Shown in pieces: positions 1-9,419 of a stretch of 64,000 nt of DNA (positions are counted from its first letter, which is position 1; the number at the start of each line of letters is the position of its first letter). A model generated the notes under the pieces. The model saw only the letters and a list, made by a program, of their open reading frames with translations, was not told the DNA's origin and ran no database searches. A program made the translations under genes and the position numbers. Origin of the DNA: a bacterium (lineage in GTDB: Bacteria > Bdellovibrionota_C > UBA2361 > RFPC01). The DNA is taken from positions 62,001 through 126,000 of the forward strand of contig JAUIIO010000006.1 of assembly GCA_030431715.1 (NCBI GenBank). The letters run 5' to 3'.

Positions 1-3
1 CAT
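1..3 (-). CDS. Start codon of a divergent gene leaving the window
   Basis: The first three bases read CAT, an ATG on the minus strand. Seven bases upstream of it, on that strand, is a good Shine-Dalgarno sequence (GAGGAG, at 11-16). A gene therefore probably starts here and runs out of the window to the left, divergent from the binding-protein gene. Only the start codon is visible, so no product can be named. Confidence 0.5.
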
Positions 4-199
4 GATACAACTCCTCTTCATGATATTTTATTTTTAAGCTTCACCTCTATCGTTCCAAGCGCTAAAAAGTTGACTCATGAAAGGGAAAAAGCGAAAAACA
101 CCCCAAAATGACTCAAAAATAGCCTTATAAGCTGCTACTTCAGCTCTTTGGATCGAAGCATGTTCTTGATTAATGAAAAAAATGTTGGGAGTATCACAC

Positions 200-1288
200 A
201 TGCGATTTTACCCCTTAGTCCTCATCTTCTTTTTCGTTATTAGCTCAAACATGCTCTATGCCGAAGACAAGCCTGTTATTGACATAGGACTACTAACTGA
301 ACTTTCAGGATCGAATGCAGTTAATGGAAAATCATGTCAGGAGGGATTTGATCTCGCTCGTAAGATTCATGACAAAGCTGAGGATAATCTTGAGATAAAG
401 TATCACTACGCTGACAGCAAAGGTTTACCTGCTACAGGGGTTACCGAACTCCAAAAACTACTTGCCGTAAATGATATTGATGTCGTTATAGCCACGAGAA
501 GTCAGGTGGGAATGGCACTCAATCCAATATCTAGACAAAAGAAAATCCCACTCCTAGGTATTGTCGGACATGCGCGGTTCACCTCTGAAAACCCTTACGC
601 TTTTCGCTTCTGGCCAACAACAAAACATGAAGGCCCTGCTATATCCCAGAAAGCACTTAAGCTTGGACTAAAGAAAATGGCTATTATTACACTTGAGGAT
701 GAATGGACACTCTCGCTCACGGAGCAGTTTACGAAGGCATACACTTCAACTGGAGGAAGAGTTGTGTTTGATGAGAGACTAACAGAAGCTGACACAGACC
801 TCTCTTCACTTATAACAAGAATTAGCCAGTCAGGTGCTGACGCAATTTTTGTAAATCTGGCGCTTGCACACTCAGGTCTGCTTATTCGAAAACTACGTGA
901 ACGGGGACTCTCTCAGCAAATTTTTTCAAACTTCTGGGGAGCAAATCAGGATACAATTGAGACCGCAGGCAAAGATGCTATAGAAGGGCTCCTCTATACT
1001 TCGATTAATTTGCAAAAACCCAATTTTCTAAAAAGTTTCGAGGCAAAGTATAATCACACAAATATCAATGCGGTTACATATTCCTGTTATACGGCTCTCA
1101 CGACAGTTTTAGATACCCTGGACAAGACTCCTACTCCCATCACAGTTCGTCCAGACCTCTATCAAGCACTTCTCAAAGCTAAGACCATTTCTACTCTTGA
1201 TGGCACTATTTCTTTATCTAACAGGGAAGCCGAGTTTGACCTCATCTTTAACGCGATCCATGGCGGGAAAAGTGTTTTAATTCAGTAG
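200..1288 (+). CDS. Periplasmic substrate-binding protein (Leu/Ile/Val-binding type)
   Basis: This is an exported solute-binding protein of the type 1 periplasmic-binding fold, the family that feeds amino acids or related compounds to ABC importers or acts as a sensor. A signal peptide (Arg, then a hydrophobic run ending MLYA|EDKP) is followed by DIGLLTELSGSNAV, the usual first strand of the family. Two alternating alpha/beta lobes follow, with AIITLEDEW in the hinge half. I chose the ATG at 200 because GGGAG lies 8 nt upstream of it; an in-frame ATG at 173 has no such site. No permease or ATPase gene is adjacent, so it may be an orphan receptor or work with a transporter elsewhere. The ligand cannot be read from sequence. 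Confidence 0.82.
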   Translation: MRFYPLVLIFFFVISSNMLYAEDKPVIDIGLLTELSGSNAVNGKSCQEGFDLARKIHDKAEDNLEIKYHYADSKGLPATGVTELQKLLAVNDIDVVIATRSQVGMALNPISRQKKIPLLGIVGHARFTSENPYAFRFWPTTKHEGPAISQKALKLGLKKMAIITLEDEWTLSLTEQFTKAYTSTGGRVVFDERLTEADTDLSSLITRISQSGADAIFVNLALAHSGLLIRKLRERGLSQQIFSNFWGANQDTIETAGKDAIEGLLYTSINLQKPNFLKSFEAKYNHTNINAVTYSCYTALTTVLDTLDKTPTPITVRPDLYQALLKAKTISTLDGTISLSNREAEFDLIFNAIHGGKSVLIQ

Positions 1289-1399
1289 GTTAACCTATCC
1301 TCGCCTGACTTGATATTTATAGCTCTACACAATATTAATGAGAAGCAATTGTACTGTAACTTGGGATAGATAGGTGAGTTAATCTATCAGGGGACCTTC

Positions 1400-2434
1400 A
1401 TGCTTAATCGCAAACAAACAATTTTTAGCACTTTCATCTTCATAATCGCCCTAACTTTAGTGCCAGCTTCATCGAATGCTCAATTGCTCACAACCGAGCA
1501 GTGCCAAGAGATCTCTTCATGCTCTATTGAAAATGAGTATTCTTCCTTTATTGAAGAGATCCAGAACGCTAGTAAAAAATCTGTCAAGCAAGCAGCTAAG
1601 GCTTTAAAACGTTCGTGCGCATTTGTGCGTAAAAATTCTAAAGAACTTGGGACAGAGGACTCAGTAGAGTTTCAATCAACACTTAAGAGATGCAAAAAGT
1701 TTCTTCGCACCTACAAAAAGAACAAGAAGCAAAAGTCACTCCGACGAGTAAAGAAGCAGCTCTCGAAGACTTACGAATATCTTAAAGGCCAATCCGCTAA
1801 TGAATGCACCACTGCGTGGTCTCTTTACTGCAATAGTGAAAACGAGTCTTCAGAGAAATCCGCCTACTACCGAATGGGCCTTCCCGTAGGAATGGGACCA
1901 AATGGTGAAATAGGTGGAAGTGCTGGTGGATGTGGCGTTACTATTTTTATGTGTGACCCAATTTGTCAGGAAATCGAATCCCCTGCCGAAGCAAGCTTCT
2001 GCACTGCAGCACTTAATGCCGGGGTTTGTTTTGCAGATAGCGGACAGTGTAGCGGCCCCTACTCAACCGGACAGGGTGGTGGTGCCGGAGCTGGCGCAAA
2101 CGGCGGCGGTGCCAATGGTGGTGATGGCGACGGCGGAGACGGTGGTGATCAGCAAGCAGCTGATGATCCGATTGCTGCAATTGAAGAAGCAATCGCTGCC
2201 TGTAATGAAGACCAGCAATGTCTATGCGATCTCCTTGCAGACACCATGGCACAAAAGACTCTTGCAACAGATATCGATACTTTTGAGGGAAGCCCTCTTA
2301 TAGAGACTCCTGACCATGTAGATTCTGACCTGATCCTTATTGAGATCAAACTAGAGCTTCTCTGCCAACAAGCTCCTAATATAAGCGAGCTCGCTAATGA
2401 AATACTCGAGCAATTTACTCTCAGTCAGTCCTGA
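1400..2434 (+). CDS. Exported Cys-containing protein with basic helical and Gly-rich segments
   Basis: I do not recognise the family. A signal peptide (basic start, then a hydrophobic stretch to SSNA|QLL) shows export. The mature protein has three parts. The first (about residues 35-140) is Lys/Arg-rich and helical, with repeated KK and RR pairs. The second (about 145-220) contains several cysteines (CTTAWSLYC, CGVTIFMCDPICQ, CFADSGQC) that probably form disulfides. The third is a low-complexity Gly/Ala/Asn linker (about 221-250) leading to an acidic, helical C-terminus with ACNEDQQCLCDLL. The ribosome site GGGGA lies just upstream of the ATG. It stands alone between the binding protein and a small basic protein. 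A Gly-rich linker also occurs in the exported metzincin encoded at 6.5-8.1 kb. Confidence 0.6.
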   Translation: MLNRKQTIFSTFIFIIALTLVPASSNAQLLTTEQCQEISSCSIENEYSSFIEEIQNASKKSVKQAAKALKRSCAFVRKNSKELGTEDSVEFQSTLKRCKKFLRTYKKNKKQKSLRRVKKQLSKTYEYLKGQSANECTTAWSLYCNSENESSEKSAYYRMGLPVGMGPNGEIGGSAGGCGVTIFMCDPICQEIESPAEASFCTAALNAGVCFADSGQCSGPYSTGQGGGAGAGANGGGANGGDGDGGDGGDQQAADDPIAAIEEAIAACNEDQQCLCDLLADTMAQKTLATDIDTFEGSPLIETPDHVDSDLILIEIKLELLCQQAPNISELANEILEQFTLSQS

Positions 2435-2602
2435 GTAAGCCCCCTAGGCTCCAGAATTATTTGCTTGAAACTCGAACTAGATTTAAAATAGTGTTTCCAC
2501 ACAGCCATAGCTTCTATGTCTGCGTGCTGTCGTCCCATATGGTTTTACTTAGAGGTTATATGCCATACCTCGGCCACGGGACACTACACGTAGAGGATGA
2601 TT

Positions 2603-2944
2603 ATGGCGAAGAAGAAGAGTAAGGCCGCGGAGATTCGTGCTTATATCGAGGCGAATCCCGAGGCTAGCAACACTGAAGTCATTGCGGCACTCAAGAAACG
2701 TCGCATTACTGCAAGCTCGGCAGAGATTTCGACCAACCGCAAGAAGGTCGAAAAGCCGTCGCCCAAGAAGAGCACCGGACGGAGAAAGAAGGCCGTGCGA
2801 CGTACTAAGCGTTCGACGCCCGAAACTCCGACGCTGACCGCAACTCTCCCCGAGCTTCTGGCGGCCAAAGCGCTGCTTAAGACGATCGGCGATGCGGAGA
2901 GGGCATGTGCTCTGGTAAAGTTCGTCGACGAACTTTCGAAGTAG
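2603..2944 (+). CDS. Small Lys/Arg-rich protein, possible DNA-binding
   Basis: This predicted protein of 113 residues opens with MAKKKSKAAEIRAYIEANP and continues with an S/N-E-V-I-A-A-L-K-K pattern, which resembles the short helical repeat of small histone-like or helix-turn-helix proteins in which 'AEIR.YI..NP.A....VI.ALK' is common. A strongly basic middle (about residues 50-72) and a short acidic/hydrophobic C-terminal helix follow. GAGG sits 6 nt before the ATG at 2603, which favours it over the ATG at 2597. The base composition is visibly richer in G+C than the flanking genes, so it may be acquired. A nucleic-acid-binding role is inference from charge and pattern only. Confidence 0.62.
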   Translation: MAKKKSKAAEIRAYIEANPEASNTEVIAALKKRRITASSAEISTNRKKVEKPSPKKSTGRRKKAVRRTKRSTPETPTLTATLPELLAAKALLKTIGDAERACALVKFVDELSK

Positions 2945-3176
2945 CTGCATTGGGATTTGTCACGGACGACAGCCCGGAGGCATAGGGCCCTTCCCTACCG
3001 ATAGAACAGCGTACCTGAAATAATGGACCTAAAGCCTTCCTTTCTATTCCACTCCTGAAACTGCCCGAACTCAAGCACCATCTCATAAGATCATACACAT
3101 CTCTTTGTGAAGGAGGGCTCGCATTACTATGGCTCTAGTTCTGAACAGATAAGGGAAACGTTCTGGAGAAAATTTA

Positions 3177-4934
3177 ATGCGATACAACAGACTACTTATT
3201 CACGTTTTTGCTTGGGTAACATTTGGCGCAACTGCCACTATGATCGGTTGCGGTGACGGAAGTGATGCCAACTACCGCGACGGAATTTTCGTAAGTGGCG
3301 TTGAGCTCAGACCAAATACCCACGTATTACCTTCAGACGGATCTGTAGTTGTTACCAACCTCAGCGATAAAGGCATTCAATACCGAGGAGCCCGGTTAGA
3401 TAAAGCTGAGCAAGGTGACTATGTAGTATCTATAACACCAATAACAGCTGAAGCCAGAGCGAATATTAATCACATCGGCGGTTTCGTCACACTGGACAAA
3501 GGACTCCATATCGTTCCACTTGAAATGATGCCAGAGCGCTATCACACAAATGCCGCTCTAAATCACGATCACTTTCTTATCCACTTTGGGCGCGTTCATG
3601 AAAACGTTATAGATACTGGATCACTGGCAGAATTAGGCAGTGTCGCTCGGTCAGAGAACCGCAATATTTCAGGTGTTCAAACCGGCTCTGTAGGACCCAT
3701 TGAAGAGGGTATCTTCGGTTCTGTTATTCACAAAGTTTCACACGTAGCAAAGTCTGTTACCCACGGGGTTACTAGTGAAGCAAGTAAAACTACCCACGCT
3801 GTTACACATGCTGTTACGAACGCAAGCAAAGTCGTTACTTCAAGTGTGAGCTCTGTAGAGTCTGAGGTCAGTAGTGCAGTATCAAATATTGGTGCGATTG
3901 GTGATGCCATCTCGACAATGAAATCTGTCGGTGTTCACTTCAGTGAAATTGTAAAAAGCATGGACATGGATATAGATAAACTTGCATCCGCTCCTTTAAC
4001 TATCTGGCATGACGCAGTACAGCTGGCCGAGTTTGTGCTTACCGGAAATATCACAGCAGGCTTTGACTCTGAAGGTCAGCTCGCTGTAGATATCGATAAA
4101 CTCAAAGTAAAATTAAAAAAAGGAGAAGTTTCTGGAACTGCCATCATTGATGGGTCTGTGCACTATAAGTACGAAGAGGAAGGGAAACTTACCATCAAAG
4201 ATTATAAACCAGATTCTATTTCAGCAAGCTTTAAGCCTGAGTTTGACCTTTCAATGACAGTAGAAGAGATAACCGGCTCTGGAAGCATTGAGCTTGGAAA
4301 GTACAATCTTACTCCTGTCGTAATTGACGCTGGAATCCCTGTAGTAGTAGTTCGAGAGATTACCGTCGCTGCGGATATCGAAGGAAGCTCAAACGCAGCA
4401 GCCTCTCTTAAAGCTTCAGGTTCCGCAGATATCGGAATGAAAGTATCCACCTCATCAGTAGATCCACACGGATCTATCTCTGTTTCTGGTAGCGGTGACG
4501 CAACTCTGTCTAAAGAAAGTGGCTCTGTGAAGCTGCAGGTAACTCCAAAGCTAAAATTCTACGACGTGGCTGGGCCATCTGTAACACTCTCACTGATAGA
4601 TCTCTCTGCAGAGAATAAAACAGGGAGTAGCGATGTAGACCTTACGCTAAGCTCTGAGGCCGCTATTGGACTGGACATGGGGGGGCTCGGCTACGGTGGT
4701 TGGAACACATCAAAGCAGATCTTTTCACATACGTGGAAAACACTCACCCGTGATTTATCAGATCCATTAAAACTCCCAGCAACGTTAGCTGCAGACCCAC
4801 AACCAGCACCTACTCAGTATAACCCGCTGCCTCTTCCAATAGATCCTGTACAGCCACCAATCATAAGTGAGCCAGGTGGATTTTATGGTGGTGCACCCGG
4901 CCAGTGCATGTTTGATCAGTGTGGATTCGAATAG
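3177..4934 (+). CDS. Large lipoprotein with Val/Thr/His/Ser-rich repeats, upstream of HTTM pair
   Basis: The N-terminus (MRYNRLLIHV... TMIGC) is a lipoprotein signal peptide with a lipobox and Cys25 as the lipidation site, so the protein is probably membrane-anchored on the periplasmic or outer face. About residues 180-245 form a repetitive amphipathic stretch (VTHGVT, VTHAVT and SSV repeats) that could be a long helix. The rest is rich in alternating beta pattern with many Gly/Ser/Asp residues. The C-terminus ends with a Gly/Pro-rich segment holding two cysteines (PGQCMFDQC). GGAG is placed 8 nt before the start. The stop is 16 nt before the HTTM-partner gene, so the three genes are probably co-transcribed. 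I do not recognise the domain family. Confidence 0.62.
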   Translation: MRYNRLLIHVFAWVTFGATATMIGCGDGSDANYRDGIFVSGVELRPNTHVLPSDGSVVVTNLSDKGIQYRGARLDKAEQGDYVVSITPITAEARANINHIGGFVTLDKGLHIVPLEMMPERYHTNAALNHDHFLIHFGRVHENVIDTGSLAELGSVARSENRNISGVQTGSVGPIEEGIFGSVIHKVSHVAKSVTHGVTSEASKTTHAVTHAVTNASKVVTSSVSSVESEVSSAVSNIGAIGDAISTMKSVGVHFSEIVKSMDMDIDKLASAPLTIWHDAVQLAEFVLTGNITAGFDSEGQLAVDIDKLKVKLKKGEVSGTAIIDGSVHYKYEEEGKLTIKDYKPDSISASFKPEFDLSMTVEEITGSGSIELGKYNLTPVVIDAGIPVVVVREITVAADIEGSSNAAASLKASGSADIGMKVSTSSVDPHGSISVSGSGDATLSKESGSVKLQVTPKLKFYDVAGPSVTLSLIDLSAENKTGSSDVDLTLSSEAAIGLDMGGLGYGGWNTSKQIFSHTWKTLTRDLSDPLKLPATLAADPQPAPTQYNPLPLPIDPVQPPIISEPGGFYGGAPGQCMFDQCGFE

Positions 4935-4950
4935 AGCAAGGAGCGCCGAG

Positions 4951-5556
4951 ATGATTGTTCGTAGTATTGTAGTAAGAGCTGTAGTCTACTTTCACTTATT
5001 GGCTATTCTCTCCTATGCCTTACCTACACCACCTGAGAACATGAAAATTGGAGTTTATGACGTTTCACTTTCAGAAAAGATAGGAGCATGGCCTGCATAT
5101 TTTCTCGGTTGGAATAGTGTATCGGTAAGACCTCTCTTTGATACGTATGTGCGGCTTACAGGCGCTCATCAGCACTGGAATATGTTTGCTCCAACACCAA
5201 TTCATGAGAACTTGTGGGTAGATGCCACTGTCACGTACAAAAGTGGTGCTGAAAAACAATACGTTTTCCCGAGAAACTCTAAACTTACTATAGTTGATGG
5301 ATTTATTCAGGAACGGTACTGGAAGTATCTAGATAGTGTACAGGAGGAAAGTAACGCAATTATGTGGCCAGACATGGCAAGGTTCGTTGCTCAGAAAATG
5401 TACAAGCATCATGAAGATCCTCCCGTACGTGTGCGTCTACACCGCCACACAAAGCCAGTTTCTGAGCCGGGTTCAAAGGATGACGCTGAGTATACAAACT
5501 TCACTTTCTACGACACACCAATATCAAGCAAAAATCTTAAAAAGGAGCGAGTATGA
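4951..5556 (+). CDS. HTTM-companion protein
   Basis: This 201-residue protein resembles the small partner usually encoded next to HTTM (vitamin K gamma-carboxylase-like) membrane proteins. One N-terminal hydrophobic helix (AVVYFHLLAILSYAL) is followed by a soluble domain with the sequence YVRLTGAHQHWNMFAPTP; the W-x-MFAP element is typical of these partners. AAGGAG lies 7 nt before the ATG at 4951. A longer reading frame from 4867 would overlap the lipoprotein gene and lacks a ribosome site. Its stop overlaps the start of the HTTM gene by 4 nt (ATGA), indicating translational coupling. What substrate the pair modifies or moves is not known to me. Confidence 0.75.
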   Translation: MIVRSIVVRAVVYFHLLAILSYALPTPPENMKIGVYDVSLSEKIGAWPAYFLGWNSVSVRPLFDTYVRLTGAHQHWNMFAPTPIHENLWVDATVTYKSGAEKQYVFPRNSKLTIVDGFIQERYWKYLDSVQEESNAIMWPDMARFVAQKMYKHHEDPPVRVRLHRHTKPVSEPGSKDDAEYTNFTFYDTPISSKNLKKERV

Positions 5557-6500
5557 CATCTCCCCTTATCCGATTTGATAGCTGGTTCTTTGCGAAAGGA
5601 AAGCCACACACATTGGCTCTTCTGAGAATCGTATTTTGTTCAATTGCCTTCTTAGTACTTCTCATTCAGTCATCATTTCTCTACGACTACTACGGCCAGG
5701 GGGGCCTTCTCTCTGTGGAAGGGCTTGAACTCTGGCAATGGACAGGAGAAGGCTTTAACCCTCTAAAGTACCTATCCTTCAAAGAATTAGTTGCTTTTTA
5801 TACAGTCATACTTTTTGCGTGTATTGGTGGAATTCTAGGCCTGTTCACACGAGTAAGTCTTATTATCACCGCACTTGGCTTCCTCGCGTTCCATAACAGA
5901 AATCCACTGATACTAAATTCCGGCGATGCGCTTCTTCGATTAGTACTCACCTACCTTGCCTGCTCCTCATGTGGAAATGCCTATTCTTTAGATCGGTTAC
6001 GCGTCTTAAGAAGCAAGAAGGTGGATCTGGCTGAGCAAGAAGTTAACCTCTGGCCACAACGACTAATAGCAATACAGATCGCTCTTCTCTATTTCTCTGC
6101 GGCTTGGTTTAAAATGCAAGGAGTTCTATGGCGAGAAGGACTCGTTATCTGGTTTGTATCACGCATTGAAGAGCTGCAGCGCTTCCCAGTACCTGAGTTC
6201 TTCTATTCTCTCTGGTTCTCAAAAGTTGCAACCTACGGAACGCTCATACTCGAACTCGCGCTTTGTACGCTCGTATGGTTTAAGCCCTATAGATCGTGGA
6301 TACTCGCTGGTGGAGTTCTACTCCATGCTGGTATAAGCTATCAGTTTAATATCCCATTTTTTGGGCTCATAACGGTCTCTTGCTACCTAGCGTTTTACTC
6401 AAGTAGCGAGATACAACATTTTATGAAAATGCTCTACAAACGTGTTACTTCAGTACGAAGACCACGCTCTCTTAGGAAACTATCTCCTACCGGCAGCTAA
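5553..6500 (+). CDS. HTTM domain membrane protein (vitamin K gamma-carboxylase-like)
   Basis: This polytopic inner-membrane protein of 315 residues has about seven or eight hydrophobic helices (for example near residues 22-42, 79-98, 100-113, 170-188 and 222-240). The signature FHNRNPLILNSGDALLRL (about residues 113-130) is characteristic of the HTTM family, which is related to vitamin K-dependent gamma-glutamyl carboxylase. Bacterial members are common but mostly of unproven function. The gene overlaps its companion by 4 nt and follows the lipoprotein, so the three products may act together in the envelope. It ends 8 nt before the convergent metzincin gene. Confidence 0.85.
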   Translation: MTSPLIRFDSWFFAKGKPHTLALLRIVFCSIAFLVLLIQSSFLYDYYGQGGLLSVEGLELWQWTGEGFNPLKYLSFKELVAFYTVILFACIGGILGLFTRVSLIITALGFLAFHNRNPLILNSGDALLRLVLTYLACSSCGNAYSLDRLRVLRSKKVDLAEQEVNLWPQRLIAIQIALLYFSAAWFKMQGVLWREGLVIWFVSRIEELQRFPVPEFFYSLWFSKVATYGTLILELALCTLVWFKPYRSWILAGGVLLHAGISYQFNIPFFGLITVSCYLAFYSSSEIQHFMKMLYKRVTSVRRPRSLRKLSPTGS

Positions 6501-6508
6501 CGCTTCTC

Positions 6509-8089
6509 TTAGAATCCTCTACCGACTTTCAGCGCCTCTGATTCTCCAAGTACTGTCGAGTAGTCCTCATTATATACGACGACCTTACAGTATGTAGGAA
6601 CCTGTCTTCTCTTATAGCGTCTTACCTTACGGCCTTTCCTATTGAGCGTAAGGCTCCAATATGACTCCGTTACATCATCGGTAGAATACCCACAGAGAAT
6701 CTCTGCCGGCATAAATGAAGCTTTGCTTCCATCTTCATTATAGGTAGCCTTAATCACTATACGATTTGGTCGCTTCTTACGCTTGGTAAAGACATACACA
6801 CTTCCTTCACTCTCGCCGCCCTTAGGAGTCCCTTCTTCTCCTCCACCTTCTTCTCCGCCACCGGAGCCTCCACCGTTTCCTTCACCGGTACTTAAACATG
6901 AAGAGTTACTCGCTGTATGTGCAGCCACTTGAGTCTTAGACATACTCGAGAATTCGCTTACATAATCATCCACATCATTTGTTCCCGAATTCATTATGTA
7001 GCCAGTAGCACCCGTGGTATTATCATCATGCTCTGCAGCAAAGAGATGTCCTATTTCATGTGCGGTAGTTTCATAGTTATACGTTTCATCACCACCATAG
7101 TCATAGCGAATAGTAAATCCGATTGAATTCTCCTTTGACGTACAGATCGTTGCTAGATCAGGCACAACTCCAGCAAGTCCATTTGAGTTTGCCTCCGGCG
7201 TTTTCCCCGTAACAGCGTAGTGAATGTACTGACTCCGTGATGATGCTGGTCTCTTAGATCGCATCTCATCATGCATCGGATAGGTATAATCGAATTCGTC
7301 ATACTCAATTTTCGACGTATAGTTTTGAGCATCTGAAACAACCGTAATATCAAAAGCCACTCCGAGATCTCTTTTATAAATCGTATCGATGAAGTTCATC
7401 ATAGAAGTCAGATCGCTCGAGACATTTCCTATAGCACTCTGATATTGAAGATCTCCCTCTATGATAACAGAGACAACTTTATACGATGCACTCACATTAG
7501 TATCATCTGTATAGACGTCTAGATTTTCCGGTACATCAGACGGCAATGGCGCGCCGCAATGTCCACTAAAATCAGGCCGCTTAAACCCACGCTTAAGCCG
7601 CTTCTGAACAATCTTCCACTCACCGTCAACTATCTTCAGATCAAGCGTTAAACGTACAAGACGAAAGGCTCTTTTAACTTTATTTCTTACTTTTCCTTCA
7701 TCAACGATATCAAGAACAATTCGGTAGCCACCATCTTCGTTTAAAACAAGAGTTGCTGTGGTTAGTGCCTCTACTTTTTTGCGCAAATAGGACCGACCTT
7801 GAAGGGCCACAATATTACCCTGCTGGATGCCTTTAAGAAGCTTCTGTGTTCTGAGCACCGTTCGAAAGCGACCTACCTCTTTAATGCGCCCCTGAAGAAC
7901 TAGCGGAGCATCGAGCTGTGATTCAATGATGTTTACATCTCCACCATCAGCCTCAGCATCAGGAGCAAAAAGCTCATCTACTCTTTCCAGATTACCGCTA
8001 ACAACTGTCGATTGTGCGCTCACGAAAACCGGGAAGGCCACTAGAGCGGAGGCAATAAGTAGCTGAGCTACACGAATTATATTCTTCAT
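6509..8089 (-). CDS. Secreted zinc metalloprotease of the metzincin clan
   Basis: A signal peptide (cleavage after VFVSA) is followed by a propeptide-like region (about residues 26-200) and a catalytic domain. The zinc site TTAHEIGHLFAAEHD lies at residues 341-355: His344, His348 and His354 bind zinc and Glu345 is the base. Asp355 and the Met-turn YIMNSG (Met366) point to the reprolysin/adamalysin (M12) branch, although the usual Gly of HExxHxxGxxH is Ala here. After the catalytic domain come a Gly/Glu-rich linker (about residues 406-430) and a basic C-terminal domain of about 100 residues (KRKKRPNR, RKGRKVRRYKRR) that may tether it to a negatively charged surface. It probably digests extracellular proteins. 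Confidence 0.88.
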   Translation of the reverse strand: MKNIIRVAQLLIASALVAFPVFVSAQSTVVSGNLERVDELFAPDAEADGGDVNIIESQLDAPLVLQGRIKEVGRFRTVLRTQKLLKGIQQGNIVALQGRSYLRKKVEALTTATLVLNEDGGYRIVLDIVDEGKVRNKVKRAFRLVRLTLDLKIVDGEWKIVQKRLKRGFKRPDFSGHCGAPLPSDVPENLDVYTDDTNVSASYKVVSVIIEGDLQYQSAIGNVSSDLTSMMNFIDTIYKRDLGVAFDITVVSDAQNYTSKIEYDEFDYTYPMHDEMRSKRPASSRSQYIHYAVTGKTPEANSNGLAGVVPDLATICTSKENSIGFTIRYDYGGDETYNYETTAHEIGHLFAAEHDDNTTGATGYIMNSGTNDVDDYVSEFSSMSKTQVAAHTASNSSCLSTGEGNGGGSGGGEEGGGEEGTPKGGESEGSVYVFTKRKKRPNRIVIKATYNEDGSKASFMPAEILCGYSTDDVTESYWSLTLNRKGRKVRRYKRRQVPTYCKVVVYNEDYSTVLGESEALKVGRGF

Positions 8090-8340
8090 TGAGGTCCCTC
8101 GTAATAGATATCGCTATTTAATGTCGGGAAGTGAGCATAAAAGCTTAAGACTATGTAAGTGACATACATACTCTCGCACTATCTAAGAGAAATTCTTAGC
8201 ATTTCAAGACTAGAGATACTATGAGATCTCCCGTACTGAGATTGCCACGTCCGATAATCAGAGAGCCCCTGCAAACCAGCTATCTTTGTGATGAGATAGA
8301 CCTGCGTTGACTAGCCCCCACTTTGGAGTAGAATTTTTCT

Positions 8341-9363
8341 ATGTTTGACTTTACTCCGCGCATTGATTCACTCCGTGAAGGCCTCCGGGAGGGGAGCATA
8401 GGCTGTCCAGCTGCACGCTCGTTGTTTACTCCTCAGGCTAGAGTTGATCCGGCAGAATCGGTTATGATTGTTGGTATCGAGGGAAACCGTGAAGAGCAGG
8501 AAGGACGGATCTACGATGCTCTCATGAGTTTCTGGAGGGAGCAAAATGCCAGCGTTCTTATCCTTGTCCCTCCCCATGATCCGGTAGATTTTATAGCCTC
8601 ATCGGAAGTCTTCCGCGAAGTCTTCTTCTCTCTTTCAACAGCATCACATTCGCTTTTTCAAGATACGCTGGATACAAGCGATCCTTGGGAAACGGACCCA
8701 TTAAGCCTCGAGCATTATGAAATGGCTGAGCGGATTCACTTTGATCTTGATCAGCTCAGGAATCTACTCGGAGAATACCCTGAGATAGTATGGGAGTCAG
8801 TAGCCGAGTTCGAAGTATCAAAGAAGGACTTACTCGCCCCATTTCCATCTGCATCACCGAGCTGGGCGAACGACAATGCCTGTTTTGTCCTAGCCTTAAG
8901 CCCACATTACCCGCAGTATCCCGAACATCGACGACATTCACCAGTATCAGCGCTCGTCATTAACAAGCAGGGAGACCTCACGAAGTTTACGCGCAGAAAC
9001 GGCAACGATCCACTACGAACGGCTAATCGCGAATGGGCCGGAGGGCCCGGCGGAAGTTATCCTCAGTCCGTACTACCGAGCTATCCGGCACTCTCTCCTG
9101 AAGAGTCTTTTGTGCCCTATCAAAAATATGTTCAGCTTCGAGAAGTTCTGGCTCGTAAGGGAGAATGCAAGCCTTTTTCTATAAGCGCCTTCCGAACAGC
9201 AGCAAACCTTCTGCAATCAATCGGAGTATCTCAGGACCTAGGATTTCTCGTAATGGAAAGATATGAGCTAACGGAGATAGCTGTAGCAGTCTCTACCTGT
9301 AAGCGAGATGGGCTGTCTGGTGACGAAGCCTTCATGAGAGTTTTGCGCGAGAGTCTCTCTTGA
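8341..9363 (+). CDS. Protein of unknown function
   Basis: I do not recognise this 340-residue protein. It lacks a signal peptide and obvious membrane helices, so it is probably cytoplasmic. SVMIVGIEGN and ASVLILVPPHDP (about residues 40-80) look like beta-strands of an alpha/beta fold. A Tyr/Pro/His-rich loop (LSPHYPQYPEHRRHSP) and a Gly-rich GGPGGSYPQS follow, and the last 90 residues are helical. It is convergent with the caspase-like gene, with only 56 nt between the two stops; a functional link is possible but not shown. Confidence 0.6.
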   Translation: MFDFTPRIDSLREGLREGSIGCPAARSLFTPQARVDPAESVMIVGIEGNREEQEGRIYDALMSFWREQNASVLILVPPHDPVDFIASSEVFREVFFSLSTASHSLFQDTLDTSDPWETDPLSLEHYEMAERIHFDLDQLRNLLGEYPEIVWESVAEFEVSKKDLLAPFPSASPSWANDNACFVLALSPHYPQYPEHRRHSPVSALVINKQGDLTKFTRRNGNDPLRTANREWAGGPGGSYPQSVLPSYPALSPEESFVPYQKYVQLREVLARKGECKPFSISAFRTAANLLQSIGVSQDLGFLVMERYELTEIAVAVSTCKRDGLSGDEAFMRVLRESLS

Positions 9364-9419
9364 GTAAGTCAAGCACCATTACGGTGTAATCGCAATCGAG
9401 CGAGCTTCGGCCTCAGGAA

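Noticed and set aside
4867..4950. N-terminal extension of the HTTM companion
   Set aside because: It overlaps the lipoprotein coding end; AAGGAG precedes the ATG at 4951 at the right distance.
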